From positions 101,185,097 through 101,249,096 of the forward strand of contig CM037590.1 of the NCBI GenBank assembly GCA_021018995.1: a DNA stretch of 64,000 nucleotides. The letters run 5' to 3'. The DNA is from Chloranthus sessilifolius. Lineage: Eukaryota > Streptophyta > Magnoliopsida > Chloranthales > Chloranthaceae. The position numbers were made by a program, and so were the translations under genes. The notes beneath the pieces were generated by a model, which saw only the letters and a program-made list of their open reading frames with translations, searched no databases and was not told the DNA's origin. This document shows, piece after piece, positions 22,023 through 32,212 of the stretch (positions are counted from its first letter, which is position 1; each line of letters starts with the position of its first letter).

Positions 22023-23627
22023 TGCGTGCATGGGTTCTCTCGAACCCGTCACGGCAATGCACACGCGATGGGATAAAATGTAGAGTCGCAACCCGGAGCT
22101 TTTGCTGACCTGGGAAACCTTTAAATCAATATTTTGAGCACCGAAGTGCTAAATATGACTCTGATTTATTGGTCTTTGCCAAAGGCTCTAGGGTAGGGGC
22201 TTCAGTTATCGATCGGGAAGGGTTTAGGCACCCGATCAACCCGCACGTAGCGGTCTTTATCTATGGCCAAAATAAAAACAAATGGGCGGAGCTTTCCCTT
22301 GCCCGAAGGCAATACGGTCCTATCAAGCTTTGAGCCAAACCAAAATTTTAGCGGCATAACGGCTTGAATCCTTGAACAGAGGAAACACCAAGAAGGTAGA
22401 GGAAGAGGGGTGAGCCAGAGCTTACGGGCCCTTGTTGCACCGTGGAAGACCTTCGTTTCGGTGTGCTCCCGATGGCTTTAAATAGCTTAAACGGTAGAGG
22501 AATAGGTTCTAATGCTAGGATTCGGTAGATAGGAAGGGTAGGATGGAGCTAGGGACTATGCTTGACTAAAGAGGAGTGATCTAATGGTTGAAAAGGGTTG
22601 CAAAGGATGAACTAAGCATGCTGGAATTCTGGTTGAAGAATGCAAAATAATATATATTTTTCTCTCACTAGGGCTCTCTCTCTTAAGCTTAACTCTCAAC
22701 CTTAATTTTTCAACCCTTTTGGGAAGAGAGGGGCCTCTCTATTTATAGAGAAGAGGTGGATTAGAGGGTTACTTAAGAGCTAATTGGTTTAGCAATTAGG
22801 TAATCCTCCATCTAAGGTTTTCTAGGTTTTTAGGGTCAAGGTTTTGGGAAACTGGTTTCAATGGCAGATGATGGGGTGAGACCATGGGTGACTTAAGGGT
22901 TGCCAATAGGCTCAAAGGGGGTGCAACCAACCTTAAGACACCCACCTCAACCAAAGGGATGGTCAAAAGGTCAAACCAGATGAAGGAAATTCGAGCATTT
23001 GATGACAGTTACTATAGCTAAGCTGGGCATATATATTACATGCGCCCAGTTTATGCACAGTGAATTTCATGAAAACCAGAGGAGATCTGAGAAGGTGAGT
23101 GTCCGTGGTGGGCCCTACCTATGCTGGGCGTATATATTATATACGTCCGGCCAAATTTGGCCCAAAAATTCCATACGTATATAATATATACGCCCGACCA
23201 AAATGGGGCCAAATTTGTCGGGCGTATGTAATACATACGCCTGAGCAAAAGTTATGATTTTATGTGAAACTTCAATTGGCCATAACTTTCGAACCACAGC
23301 TCCAAATTGGGCGATCTTTGGCTTGCTGGAAAGCTGGAGAAGTCCTTCTTCCAATGGTATGGGGCTACTCCTCAACAATAGTTTGTGTGAAATTTTGTAG
23401 CTCTCCTCCCATCAATTACTCAGAAGGGTTTCAGCCGAGTCCGGGAAGGGATCCTAGGGTTTAGGAGTGATCTCTAAGGGTTAGGGGAATGGTTCTAATG
23501 AGTTCAGGGTGATTCCTAAAGGTCTGGGTTGGTTCCTAAGGGTTCAAGGGTGCCATCAGAAGCACAGGGGTACATCTCTCTCGGAGTACAGACTGATCGG
23601 GCCTTGGGCCGAATTTGGGTGTCTACA
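22023..23627 (-). repeat. E2 3' LTR (1605 bp)
   Basis: On the minus strand begins TGTAGACACCC and ends ...CATGCACGCA. It aligns throughout to 43006-44614 with scattered, mostly transition differences. TATA (minus) at 22740-22747. Contains the palindrome cluster 23026-23241 and a terminal stem GGGTTC-TCTC-GAACCC at 22032-22047. Confidence 0.96.
23026..23241. promoter_or_regulatory. Cluster of four 21-nt palindromes in E2 3' LTR U3
   Basis: Palindromes at 23026-23046, 23127-23147, 23174-23194 and 23221-23241. The consensus has 10-bp arms GGCGTATATA and TATATACGCC around a single A or T. The last three are spaced exactly 47 bp. The copy at 23221 is perfect but has GGCGTATGTA and TACATACGCC, so both arms changed together. 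They lie 280-500 bp upstream of the LTR TATA box. Confidence 0.8.
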
Positions 23628-23672
23628 GATGCCCCTCTTTGGTATTTGATCACTAATGATCAGACGCCAAAG
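23628..23672 (-). other. E2 polypurine tract with overlapping stem-loop
   Basis: On the minus strand a purine tract AAAGAGGGGCATC abuts the 3' LTR. It overlaps the end of a 16-bp stem with a TTAG loop (23637-23672, two C-A mismatches). The same stem-loop with one mismatch is found at 57297-57332 in E6, so the structure is conserved between families. Confidence 0.7.
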
Positions 23673-24850
23673 ACAAGAGACATCTGAAGAGGTCCAAGGC
23701 ACGTTTGACGTGCCCGCCTGGCTCAACTCAATTCTCAAACATCCATGGTGATGGTGAGTGTACGTAAGCCCTCTCATTTCGGGATATCGTCCGTACCTCA
23801 AAGCTAACAGTCCCCAAGCGCATTGCGACATTACTGGGCATAACTGTGATGATCACAAAGAGTGTAAGCCCACTAGTCGGGATATCGTCCACTTCCTGAG
23901 GGAAATTATAGATTGGTGATGTTGAGTATTCACCTAAACCAAACAGCTCCATGAAACGGGGTGATCGATCTATGCTTCAGAATTGACGTGAAGTACACAA
24001 AGCGAAGGCCTACAAATTCTTTTTCTTTTTTTTTTCTTCTCACTTTTTGCACATGTCAGGTCGAGACTTTGAGCATGCTCAAACTATTTTTATTTTTGTA
24101 CGTATCCTTAGACAGATCAACTTGCCATGTTGATACACCTCAAGGGCGTACGCATTCCGATGATAGGTCGTTGGTTTGCCTGCCGGATCAGGTCTTGCTT
24201 CCAGCCGGGGAAGATTCTAGGCTAGGTGTGTGTTCCCTGGAGCGACCGGTGATGGATGAGTTTATTTGTCTGCCGGGTCAAGCCCTGGGTCCTGGGGATG
24301 CGTAGTCTTGGTCCTTAAACAAATTAGACCCAGCTATCTTGTTTAGGAAAGTAGGTTGGAAAGCGGGTTCCTAATGACCGGGGATACACATGACCAGTAT
24401 TTTGTCTGCCAGATCAGGCATGAGGTGTCCCTGTGTAAAACAAGGTTTGAAAATTTTTGGGTGAACCCGATCATTCCGAATTGATTTAACATGGCTCTCA
24501 GAGTGGGGCAAACAGGCATTGCGACTCTCTTTTGAGAACTAGTGTTGTCTTTCGACATTTTTCCTTTTTCTCTTTTTTCGTTATTTTATGTGAATCTTTT
24601 TTTTTCTTTTTTTTTTGTGCAAATTTTTTTTTCATGATCTTATGATTTTATGGGAGCACTTGGTAGGTGCTTACAGATCTAGATCCGCTTATTGTAGCAT
24701 GGTCCCTTTGGGCCAATTGAAGGGAGCTCGAAGGGCCATTTGGGGATGCATGCACCATCGCCCGATGGTACCTGGGTTTCTAAGAGGGACCGGGCCTTGA
24801 TCTAGAACATACAGAGGGCCTGTCGGGCCATCAAAGCCAAAAATTGGCTG
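23673..24850. other. E2 region between 3' LTR and antisense gene A
   Basis: No credible coding region on either strand. Contains a repeated sequence around TGCCGGGTCA/TGCCGGATCA (about 24180 and 24270) and a long T-rich run (24560-24650). It forms the sense 3' UTR of E2 and the distal upstream region of gene A. Confidence 0.5.
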
Positions 24851-24967
24851 GGCGTATATAATATATACGCCTGGCCAAATCTGCGGAAAAAATGGTCGGG
24901 CGTATATATTATATACGCCTGACCAAAATCTGGCAGTTTTAAAACTGCCCGAGCCCAAGCATAAAAG
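24851..24967 (+). promoter_or_regulatory. Putative promoter of antisense gene A: two perfect palindromes plus TATA
   Basis: Two perfect copies of the 21-nt palindrome (24851-24871, centre A; 24899-24919, centre T) spaced 48 bp, followed 42 bp later by ATAAAAG at 24961-24967. A pyrimidine-rich stretch beginning near 24975 is suitable as a transcription start and 5' UTR. It lies 800 bp before the gene A start codon, with a 5'-UTR intron between. Confidence 0.62.
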
Positions 24968-25140
24968 GGGCCCTCTCTTTCAAACTCTATCTTCTTCCCT
25001 CCTTCCTTCTCAAGTCCAGGACAGCCCCCTAGGGCTTTTGCATTTGATTTTTCTTGGGTTCTATCACCGGGGTTCGTGTGTGTGGATCAGAAACGTTCAT
25101 CCTCCGCCGGTTTTTGGATCTATTTCTTCTCCCCTTGAAG

Positions 25141-25764
25141 GTAATCATCAACCCCTCTTTCATCTCCTTTTTGAATTTTGATAATGCTTGATGTTCCTCC
25201 TTTTTGTGGTGACAAATTAACGCATTTTTTTTCAAGTATATGTGATTCCTTGTGCTCATGCTCTTCTCTTTCCTTTTTTCTCTTTTTTTTTTCTTTTTCT
25301 TTCCATTCATCATCATCCTTTTTTCCCCCTTCTTTTTTTTATCATCATTCATCATTCATCATATTATTATTATATATTATCACCGTTCATCATTTTTATT
25401 CTTATTTGTTTGTTGTTTTTGTTTGTTTTGTTGTTGTTCTTTTTTTTTTTTTATGATGGATTAGTGCACATATATCTTTTTTGCATTATTTTGTTACCTC
25501 TCTCTTTCTCTTTCTTTGGTTTGAAATGTTTGATGTTCTTCCTTTTGGTAGTGCATTTTTTTTTCTTTTCAGGTATATGTGATTCCTTAGGCTTATGCTC
25601 CTCTCTTTTTTTTTTTTTTTTTTCATCATTATTCATCACCATTCATTTTTCATTCATTTTTCTTGATGGATTAGTGCATTTTTTTTTTCTAGTTATTCTC
25701 TTTTTTTTTCTTTTTTTTTTTTTTTAGCAACCCTTTCTTATACCGATGTGTCCCATATTTTCAG
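25141..25764 (+). other. Predicted 5'-UTR intron of antisense gene A
   Basis: Donor TTGAAG|GTAATC at 25141 and acceptor TTTTCAG at 25758-25764 directly before the start codon. The 624-bp interval is extremely T-rich on the plus strand with long poly-T runs, as plant introns often are. The long Phe-rich ORFs within it are artefacts of this composition. Confidence 0.6.
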
Positions 25765-28139
25765 ATGTCTGGCGACGAAGGGCAGGATCCATAGGAGGGG
25801 CCAGAGATGGCCTATGGTCCTCATGGGGAGCAGTTCATCGTTTCACAGCGCTCCTCTCAACCTTGGTATGAAATGCAAGGTGAAGCCGGTCGTACTAGCC
25901 TCCTTCATTGTCAGCATACCCACATTTCCAACTTTGGGATCGCTGGCCAGGTAAACAAATGAGCCCTTTTTCTTTTCTTTTGATGCCTTCATTATACCAC
26001 TTTGCTCCTATTTGACCGATGCCTTTTATTTGTAGCCTTTGCCACACATTATGTTCCGGGGTGGCTGGTTCGACCTCTAGCGCCTCGTACTTTATTTCTC
26101 CCAAGTGGTGAAGGACCTGCTTGTCCAAGCTGGTTTTGGGGATTTCATTTCGTGCCCCACCGTGAGGGCCGATATGGCCTATCTAAAGGCCCTGATAGAG
26201 CGCTTCCACCATGAGACCATGACGTTTCATATGGCCAATGCTGAGATGACCCTCACACCCGCGGACTAGTCCATGATTACTGGAGTTCGTATTGGAGGGG
26301 TGCCAGTGACACCTACCCGCACGCCTGATAGGGAGGAGGTGACTCGGCTGATAGGGGCCTACCCAACCTCCGGGAAAGGTCGTGGTTCCGAAGTCAAGTT
26401 ATCTTGGCTGGTTGGTCTGTTTGAGCCCCATGAGTTAGTGGATCTGGGCCAGCTTGATGCGGCCATTTATCTCGAGCCCAAGCGCGCACTGATGTTGGCT
26501 CGCATTTCTCTATTATTCCTCTTGGGCAAGACTCTCCTTTCAAATACCAGCGGAGGGCGGGTCTCATTGTCCCTTCTCAGTCTTATGGTGAACTGGGACA
26601 CAGTGCATCGGTTTGATTGGGGTGATGCTGGCTATGCGGTGCTCATGTCTAGCCTGGTGCGAGCCGTACTTGGGGAGTCTAGCTCCGTTGTGGGCTTTTG
26701 GCCTGCACTTGACGTATTTTATCCTTTGGTCTTAGTTTGTCCGAATTTTCCTTTTTCGTGACATGTCTATTTTTATCTGCTTGCTTTCTCAGGTTTGGGG
26801 GTATCTGCATTTCCAACCTGGTCACCCTCTGCTTCTCTCGGAAGTTCCTACGTTCCCCCTTATGAGCAATTAGCACGCAAACCACCGTCGGGACGTGGGT
26901 ATGAAGCACCTGGAGTTAGGGCTGCGCTCTCAGTTTGATCTGTTGATCCCTGAGCAGGTATAACAATTTATCTCTTTGCAAATTCGATAGTTCTTTTATG
27001 CTGTGGGTTATGACCAAATGTATATATCTCTCCTCCTTTTTGTTGAGCAGGTCATCCTTGATCCCTACGTCGGATCCCCCTTCTGAAACCTGGCTGCAGT
27101 GGGCCCTTCTCGCCTTTTGTTAGATCGACGTATTATTTTCTTCTATGGGTCCTGGGCTAGGGCCTATTACTTAGGAGAGAGGGTGGTTCATCAGTATCGA
27201 CCTCTTTTTGCTGTGCCCCAAGCTCCTTCAGCTGACGTATTGGCTCCCGAAGGTTCTATCGAAGTGCTTATTGCTCTCTTTCTCCACCACGGGGTCCCCA
27301 TTGATGACCTTCTCTTTCCTGGGGGATATCAGATGTGGTATGAGTCTCCTCCCTATCGTTCTCTGCTGCCTCGATTCGTGCCTGGTGCCAACTTTTTGGC
27401 TTTTGGTGGTCCGCGATCTCAGGTAATGTTCTTTCCTCTTTCTATTTAGCAGCCTTCCATATGATTACCTTGATTGCCCTACTATTTGAATAAAAATTGT
27501 TTCTCTCCATAGTTTGGACAGGAAGATGATTCAGATGAGGGGGATGAGGCAGCTGCTCCTGATGAGGCTACCAGTGTTGGACCTTCCGACCCTTCTGGTG
27601 CTGGCGCTTCCGGCAGTTCGCCAACTGAGGTCTAGGGGACTTTTAAGTGTTTGGACAATGCCTTTCTGTCACGTATGTGTGCCGATGTGGCTAAGAAGGC
27701 ATGCATATCTGCTGAAGCTATTCGGATCCCACCCCCTGAGCTGATCCCTGGGGTAATCTCTCTCTTGTTACCTTGCTCTTCTGTTTTCTTGGATCATGCC
27801 GATGACTTGTGTGACTGATACCTCTCCCTCTCTCTCTTTTTTTTTGTGTAAGATTATGAGTCGGCCGTGAACCAAGCCGAATACTACTGCAACGTTGTTG
27901 GACTTAGGGAGGCTGAGGTGGTGAGTGAATATTGACCGTATCTAATCATCTTCTTATTTACTTTCTGCTTGTTTCCCTAACTGATGGCCCTTCGTGTGCT
28001 TATGCAGCGTGCTCGTGAAAAGGAGTCACGTTCTCTGCTCGGTCGCATCTCTCAGGCATGGACTCGGGTGGGAGATACCCGTACTTTTCAGAGCGCGACC
28101 CGTCGCCGGAAGAAGTCAAAGGGGACTACCCAGGACTAG
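25765..28139 (+). pseudogene. Antisense gene A: plant mobile domain protein, seven coding exons, decayed
   Basis: Predicted coding exons: 25765-25950, 26036-26713, 26793-26957, 27051-27422, 27513-27752, about 27853-27920, and 28008-28139 (stop TAG). Five of the seven end in phase 0 at GT donors, with AG acceptors; joining exons 6 and 7 needs one extra base. About 610 codons. Exon 2 of the coding part contains the plant mobile domain (PMD, aminotransferase-like): MAYLKALIERFHHETMTFHM, then AEMTLTPAD, ITGVRIGGVPV and a DLGQLD...ARISLLFLLG helix. Exon 4 has FFYGSWARAYYLGERVV. The tail is acidic (QEDDSDEGDEAA), then basic (RRRKKSK-like). PMD proteins occur in host silencing regulators (MAIN/MAIL1) and in transposons. 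Six in-frame stops, all explainable as CAG or TGG changed by a C-to-T or G-to-A transition. It is antisense to the element's gag-pol. Confidence 0.72.
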
Positions 28140-28523
28140 TTTTTTTTTTGAAATTTTGAAACAGTGAAATAGTTTAGACTTTGATTTATTGGGGGATATG
28201 TAATATTTTTTGAATCAACACTTTTTGGATGGTTTTATAGTTTTTATGGTTTATATGAATGCTTCGTTTGGTTATCTCTCTGCCTTTATGGGTTTTTTTT
28301 TACATGAAGCGGGCTAGAGCCCCTCCAAAGATGGGGTTGAGCCCGCATGTAATTACCCGCATATGACCCACGGATACCGCGTCATCCGAGGGTTTCCCAT
28401 GGGTGCGTGAGCGTGCCCGACCGTGGGCTGTCCCGGGAGAAAAAAGTAGGCTAAGCTAAATCCGTACCTTCCTTGGGGAAATAGGAAAGAATGGGTTAAT
28501 GTGAGGGGATCCACACTTCCCTG

Positions 28524-28717
28524 CCCTTTTTAATTATATACGCCAGGCAAAAATTTAGAAATTTTTCCTTGGCGTATATAATATATACGCTTGGCAAAAA
28601 CATCTGTTGTATTACTTTGGTGTATATAATATATACGCCTGGCAAAATACTTTAAAATTTTTCCCTGGTGTATATATTATATACGCCTCACATAACTGGG
28701 CTCGACAGGTTCTTTAT
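28524..28717 (+). promoter_or_regulatory. Putative promoter of antisense gene B: four palindromes plus TATA-like
   Basis: Palindrome units at 28524-28544 (right arm only), 28571-28591, 28619-28639 and 28667-28687, spaced 47, 48 and 48 bp. TTTATAAT follows at about 28711. The gene B start codon is 28868. Units 3 and 4 read GGTG instead of GGCG in the left arm, the change expected from methyl-cytosine decay. Confidence 0.62.
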
Positions 28718-28867
28718 AATCCGATCCTGGCCCTCTTTGCTCCCCTTTTCACCCGGGCTTGGCCTCTTTTGCCCCTCTTTTTTCCTTCTTTTCTCTCTCC
28801 TCTTTTTTTCGAGTGGGTCCGTCGCCCTGCATGGGCTGATTTCCATAAAGTCCAACTCTGTACGTCC

Positions 28868-30377
28868 ATGGACCCGCTTCCCAAGAAAGGCCTAAATTCT
28901 CATACGGAGGCTGGGGCTAGTAAACTTCCCTGTTTGGACCCGGGGCCCAGTTTTTTGCAGAAATGGTGTGACAGCTTGGCCGAGGGTGAGCTCGCTGTTT
29001 TGGATCGCCTCGGGTTATCCCGCCTTTCCTCCCTCCTTGCTATTCCTCTATTGCCCAATCTCTTGCAAGCGGCTTTGGCGTCATGGGACCATAAGGCCCA
29101 CATCTTCAGATTCGGGTCTAGGGAGCTTACCCCAACCTTGGAAGAGCTAGCCTCTATTACTAGCCTGAGGATGCATCGGGGACTTGCCAAAGTGGTACCC
29201 AAACCGGGGTATGCAAAGGTGGTCCACGCGGTTCTTGGTTTGAAAAGGGGTGACTATGAGAAGGGCTTCGCCGGGGGGCCCACCAGGTGCTCGGTGAAAT
29301 TCCTGAGAGAACTTTTTGGTGACTCGAGTCTCCAAAAGTTGCCTACCGAGATCCTTTCAACGTAAAGGCCTTTGCCCTTTATTTGCTGTCAGAAGTTCTC
29401 TTCTTTACTGGGGGCGAGTCATTTTCCCTTGGACCGTGCGACGTCTTGACGGAATTGGAGGGAGGTCGTTCACAGGTGCACCTGGTCCTGGCTGAGATGT
29501 ATCGAGGCCTGGATGCCTTGGCCTCGGGCCAGGTTGGGATCCTTAGAGGGAGTCCACACCTTATTCAGATTTGGCTAGGAGAGCATTTGGTTGTCATGGG
29601 GCCTGTGCCGAGATTTTGCTTGGTAAGAGGGGATGTGGCTCGGGGCTTTCTGATCCAGTGCTCGAGACTGCCCCATGGGAGCATCGAGGCCGATCTGTGG
29701 CTATCGATCTGCGAGTTGATCGCAACTTCTGGGCCGGCACCTTTTCTATTGTCCGCTCTCAGAATTGTGAGGGTATCATGCTTTTAGGGTTGACTGATAG
29801 CACCTACTATTTCCCATCTCGGGTGCTCCGTCAATTCGGATATACCCAACATGTGCCGTGCACTTTGAGGCCGCCCTTGTGCTCTCTGATATTCTCTCAG
29901 GGTTCTCTCAGTGACCTAGATCGCATAGCTGCCCTCTGGGAGACCCGCCAATCAGCGCACATGTGTAGCTTGGTTCAGGAGGGCGTCTTCTCTTCTGATT
30001 ATGAGGTTTGGCTGGCATCTAAGGGCTTACCTGTCCCTAACCCGATTTCGGTAGATGCGATAGAGATGGGACCCTGGCCATACAAAGAAACGAGATGGCG
30101 GAGGTGAGAGCTGCTACGGCCGAGATTGAGGTTCTTTCTGTAGAGAAGCTGGCTTTGATTGAGGCTTTGGGGAAGGAGAGGGCCAGAGGTGAGAGCTGCT
30201 ACGGCCGAGAGTGAGGTTCTTCGGTTGATCGGGCTTTTGACTGAGTCCCGCAGTACAACTGACGCTTCGTGGAGGCGGCAGAAGAGTCTTCATGGTAGAT
30301 GGTTGACTGATCGAAATGCCCGTGAGGACTCTCTTCTTGCAGAGATCGGTGCTTTAAAGCGTGGTTCCTGCTCCTGA
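28868..30377 (+). pseudogene. Antisense gene B: DUF7745-like protein, decayed
   Basis: ATG at 28868 (MDPLPKKGLN). The N-terminal domain reads FLQKWCDSLAEGELAVLDRL, then LQAALASWDHKAHIFRFGS and ELTPTLEELASI, the pattern of plant DUF7745 proteins common in retrotransposon-derived genes. Frameshifts occur near 29355 and 29735. The later part reads GIMLLGLTDSTYYFPSRVLR then QFGYTQHVP, again typical, and ends in a coiled-coil-like tail (ASWRRQKSLHGRWLTDRNA; stop TGA 30375-30377). A roughly 40-bp duplication (30103-30142 and 30186-30225) lies before the tail. A homologous tail is at 59171-59369 in E5. Single-exon apart from the frameshifts. Function unknown; the family assignment is from memory of motif order. 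Confidence 0.62.
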
Positions 30378-30639
30378 CCTATTCCTGCACATACCATAGA
30401 TCACATACATAGGGGGGGCTGATGCCCCTTAACAGAGATCTCCTTCCTTTTTTGGGTTGTTTTCTTTTTTTATTTGTTTTATACTTGTATAGAAGGCAGA
30501 AAGAAGAAAGTGTGTCATGCTGTTATCTTTTTGGGACGTGACACATCATACGTGATGCTTGTAAGAAAAGAAATGAAATCTGCTATATACACATATACAT
30601 ATTTTTTTTGTGTTTGAATTTTCTTCCATACGTCTCGCA

Positions 30640-31085
30640 ACGTAAGGTTTTTTTTTATGGAAAAGGAAAATCTATTATCTTTTTTTTTTTAATTTTCTCC
30701 TACACAGGGTGAGACTTTTTATGAGAAAGGAAAATCTATTATCTTTTTTGAAAATTTTCTCCTACACAGTGTGAGGCTTTTTATGGAAAAGGAAAATCTA
30801 TTATCTTTTTTGAAATTTTCTCCTTCACAGTGTGAGGCTTTTTATGGAAAAGGAAAATCTATTATCTTTTTTGAAATTTTCTCCTTCACAGTGTGAGGCT
30901 TTTTATGGGAAAGGAAAATCTATTATCTTTTTTGAAATTTTTCTCCTACACAGTGTGAGGCTTTATATGGGAAAGAAAAATCTATTATTATTTTTTTTTT
31001 TAAATTCTTCTCCTTCATAGTGTGAGGCTTTTCATGGGAAAGGAAAATCTATTATCTTTTTTGAAATTTTCTCCTATAGTGTGAT
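30640..31085. repeat. Minisatellite, about 7 copies of a 61-bp unit
   Basis: Unit reads GTGAGGCTTTTTATGGAAAA, then GGAAAATCTATTATC, a T run and TTTCTCCTTCACA. Central units are nearly identical, outer ones diverged. It lies in the spacer between integrase and antisense gene B. Short ORFs here are composition artefacts. Confidence 0.9.
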
Positions 31086-32209
31086 GTCGGTATTTTTAAG
31101 GCCAACTGGTGGGTCCTTTTTTAAGCATGGTCGAACCCTGTTTATGAGGCTCAAGTTTTTTTTTCTTTTTAAACATGGATTGGTCTTCTGCCTTTACCTT
31201 TGGTCATGTGTCAGACGACGCGGTAGAGACAACATACTTGATCGGAATCCGATCCAAATTTTGACATGAGCGGCCCAGCAAAGGGGAGAAGAGGCTCAAG
31301 GGGTCCAGACTAAAATAGGTGAGCCAGAACAGATCCTCTCCTAATCTCTCTTTTCTTGACATTTTTGCTCATAACGCCTAAGACCGGCTTTCCCCATGCC
31401 TGTCATCCCTATTTTTACCCGTAGCACCCTTTCAGGTTTTCACTACGTCCATGGGTCCGCTCTGTTACCGCAAGCGCCTTTTTAGGTTTTCACCTGGTCC
31501 GCGTGAGTTCGCTGTTTTTATCTGGGGTGCCCCTATGGTTTGCACCACGTCCATCTTGCTTTGAACTCAAATTGATTTTCTCTCTCTTTTTTTTCTTCTT
31601 TTTTTTTTTAAAAACCAGAAAGCCACGACATGGACGACGATTCCGTCATAACCGGCTGGATGGAGTTCTGGTGTCGTCTCACGACTTGGCTCATATTGAC
31701 TTAACAGATAATATGACTGCTTGCGAACCTACAAAGAGGGCTTCCTTCAGGGTGTATCTTGGCCATAGGTAGGGTTAGGATTTGAAGGTATGCTGGGTTA
31801 AAAGGGTTTCCTTGATACGGCCTCAATTTTCTCAACATACTTTCTTCCTTGGGGCTTTTACCGTACATGCCTCGTGATTCTTCTACATTTTTTGTTCTTT
31901 TTGTTTCATTTAAGGCACTCTCTTTTTGAGGTTTTGCTTTTCTCGATTTTTTTGGATTTGGTAGTAACTCTGTACTCATGTATTTTTCCTCTCTCCCTCT
32001 TTTTGGTATATGTACACGTATATATATATATATATATTTTTTGGGAAAGGGTTTATTGAAGGAAAGGCCCAAGCTCAAATGGGGTAGTAAAGGATATCAT
32101 CATTTTTAGGGATGCTTTTGGGCTATTGTGCTTGGAACGATGGCCTCTTTTGGATGATTCTTAAGCAGTCACGTATCTGTTTTATCAATACTTACCTTAT
32201 CATGATAGA
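31086..32209. other. E2 spacer after pol, conserved with E5
   Basis: Non-coding on both strands. Two blocks align to E5 in reverse: 31410-31560, short tandem units with GGTTTTCAC and a CACCYTTT-like core, matches 53955-54150; 31620-31800 matches 53735-53900 closely. A (TA)n run lies at 32019-32037. Conservation between families without an ORF suggests a structural or regulatory role, perhaps termination of convergent transcripts. Confidence 0.5.
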
Positions 32210-32212
32210 CTA

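Noticed and set aside
22032..22047. tRNA T-arm (GGGTTC...GAACCC)
   Set aside because: Part of the LTR terminal stem; no other tRNA elements nearby.
23026..23241. Palindromes as ends of MITE insertions
   Set aside because: No target duplications, fixed 47-48 bp phasing and one-to-one conservation between both LTRs argue against separate insertions.
25242..25727. 161-codon Phe/Ser-rich plus-strand ORF
   Set aside because: Falls in the T-rich predicted 5'-UTR intron of gene A; poly-T artefact.
28607..28867. N-terminal extension of gene B with GVYNIYA and GVYIIYA repeats
   Set aside because: These residues are only the translation of the palindromes; the ATG at 28868 with the conserved domain after it is the better start.
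30640..31085. Regularly spaced direct repeats resembling a CRISPR array
   Set aside because: Units are contiguous tandem copies without unique spacers, in plant retrotransposon DNA; a minisatellite.
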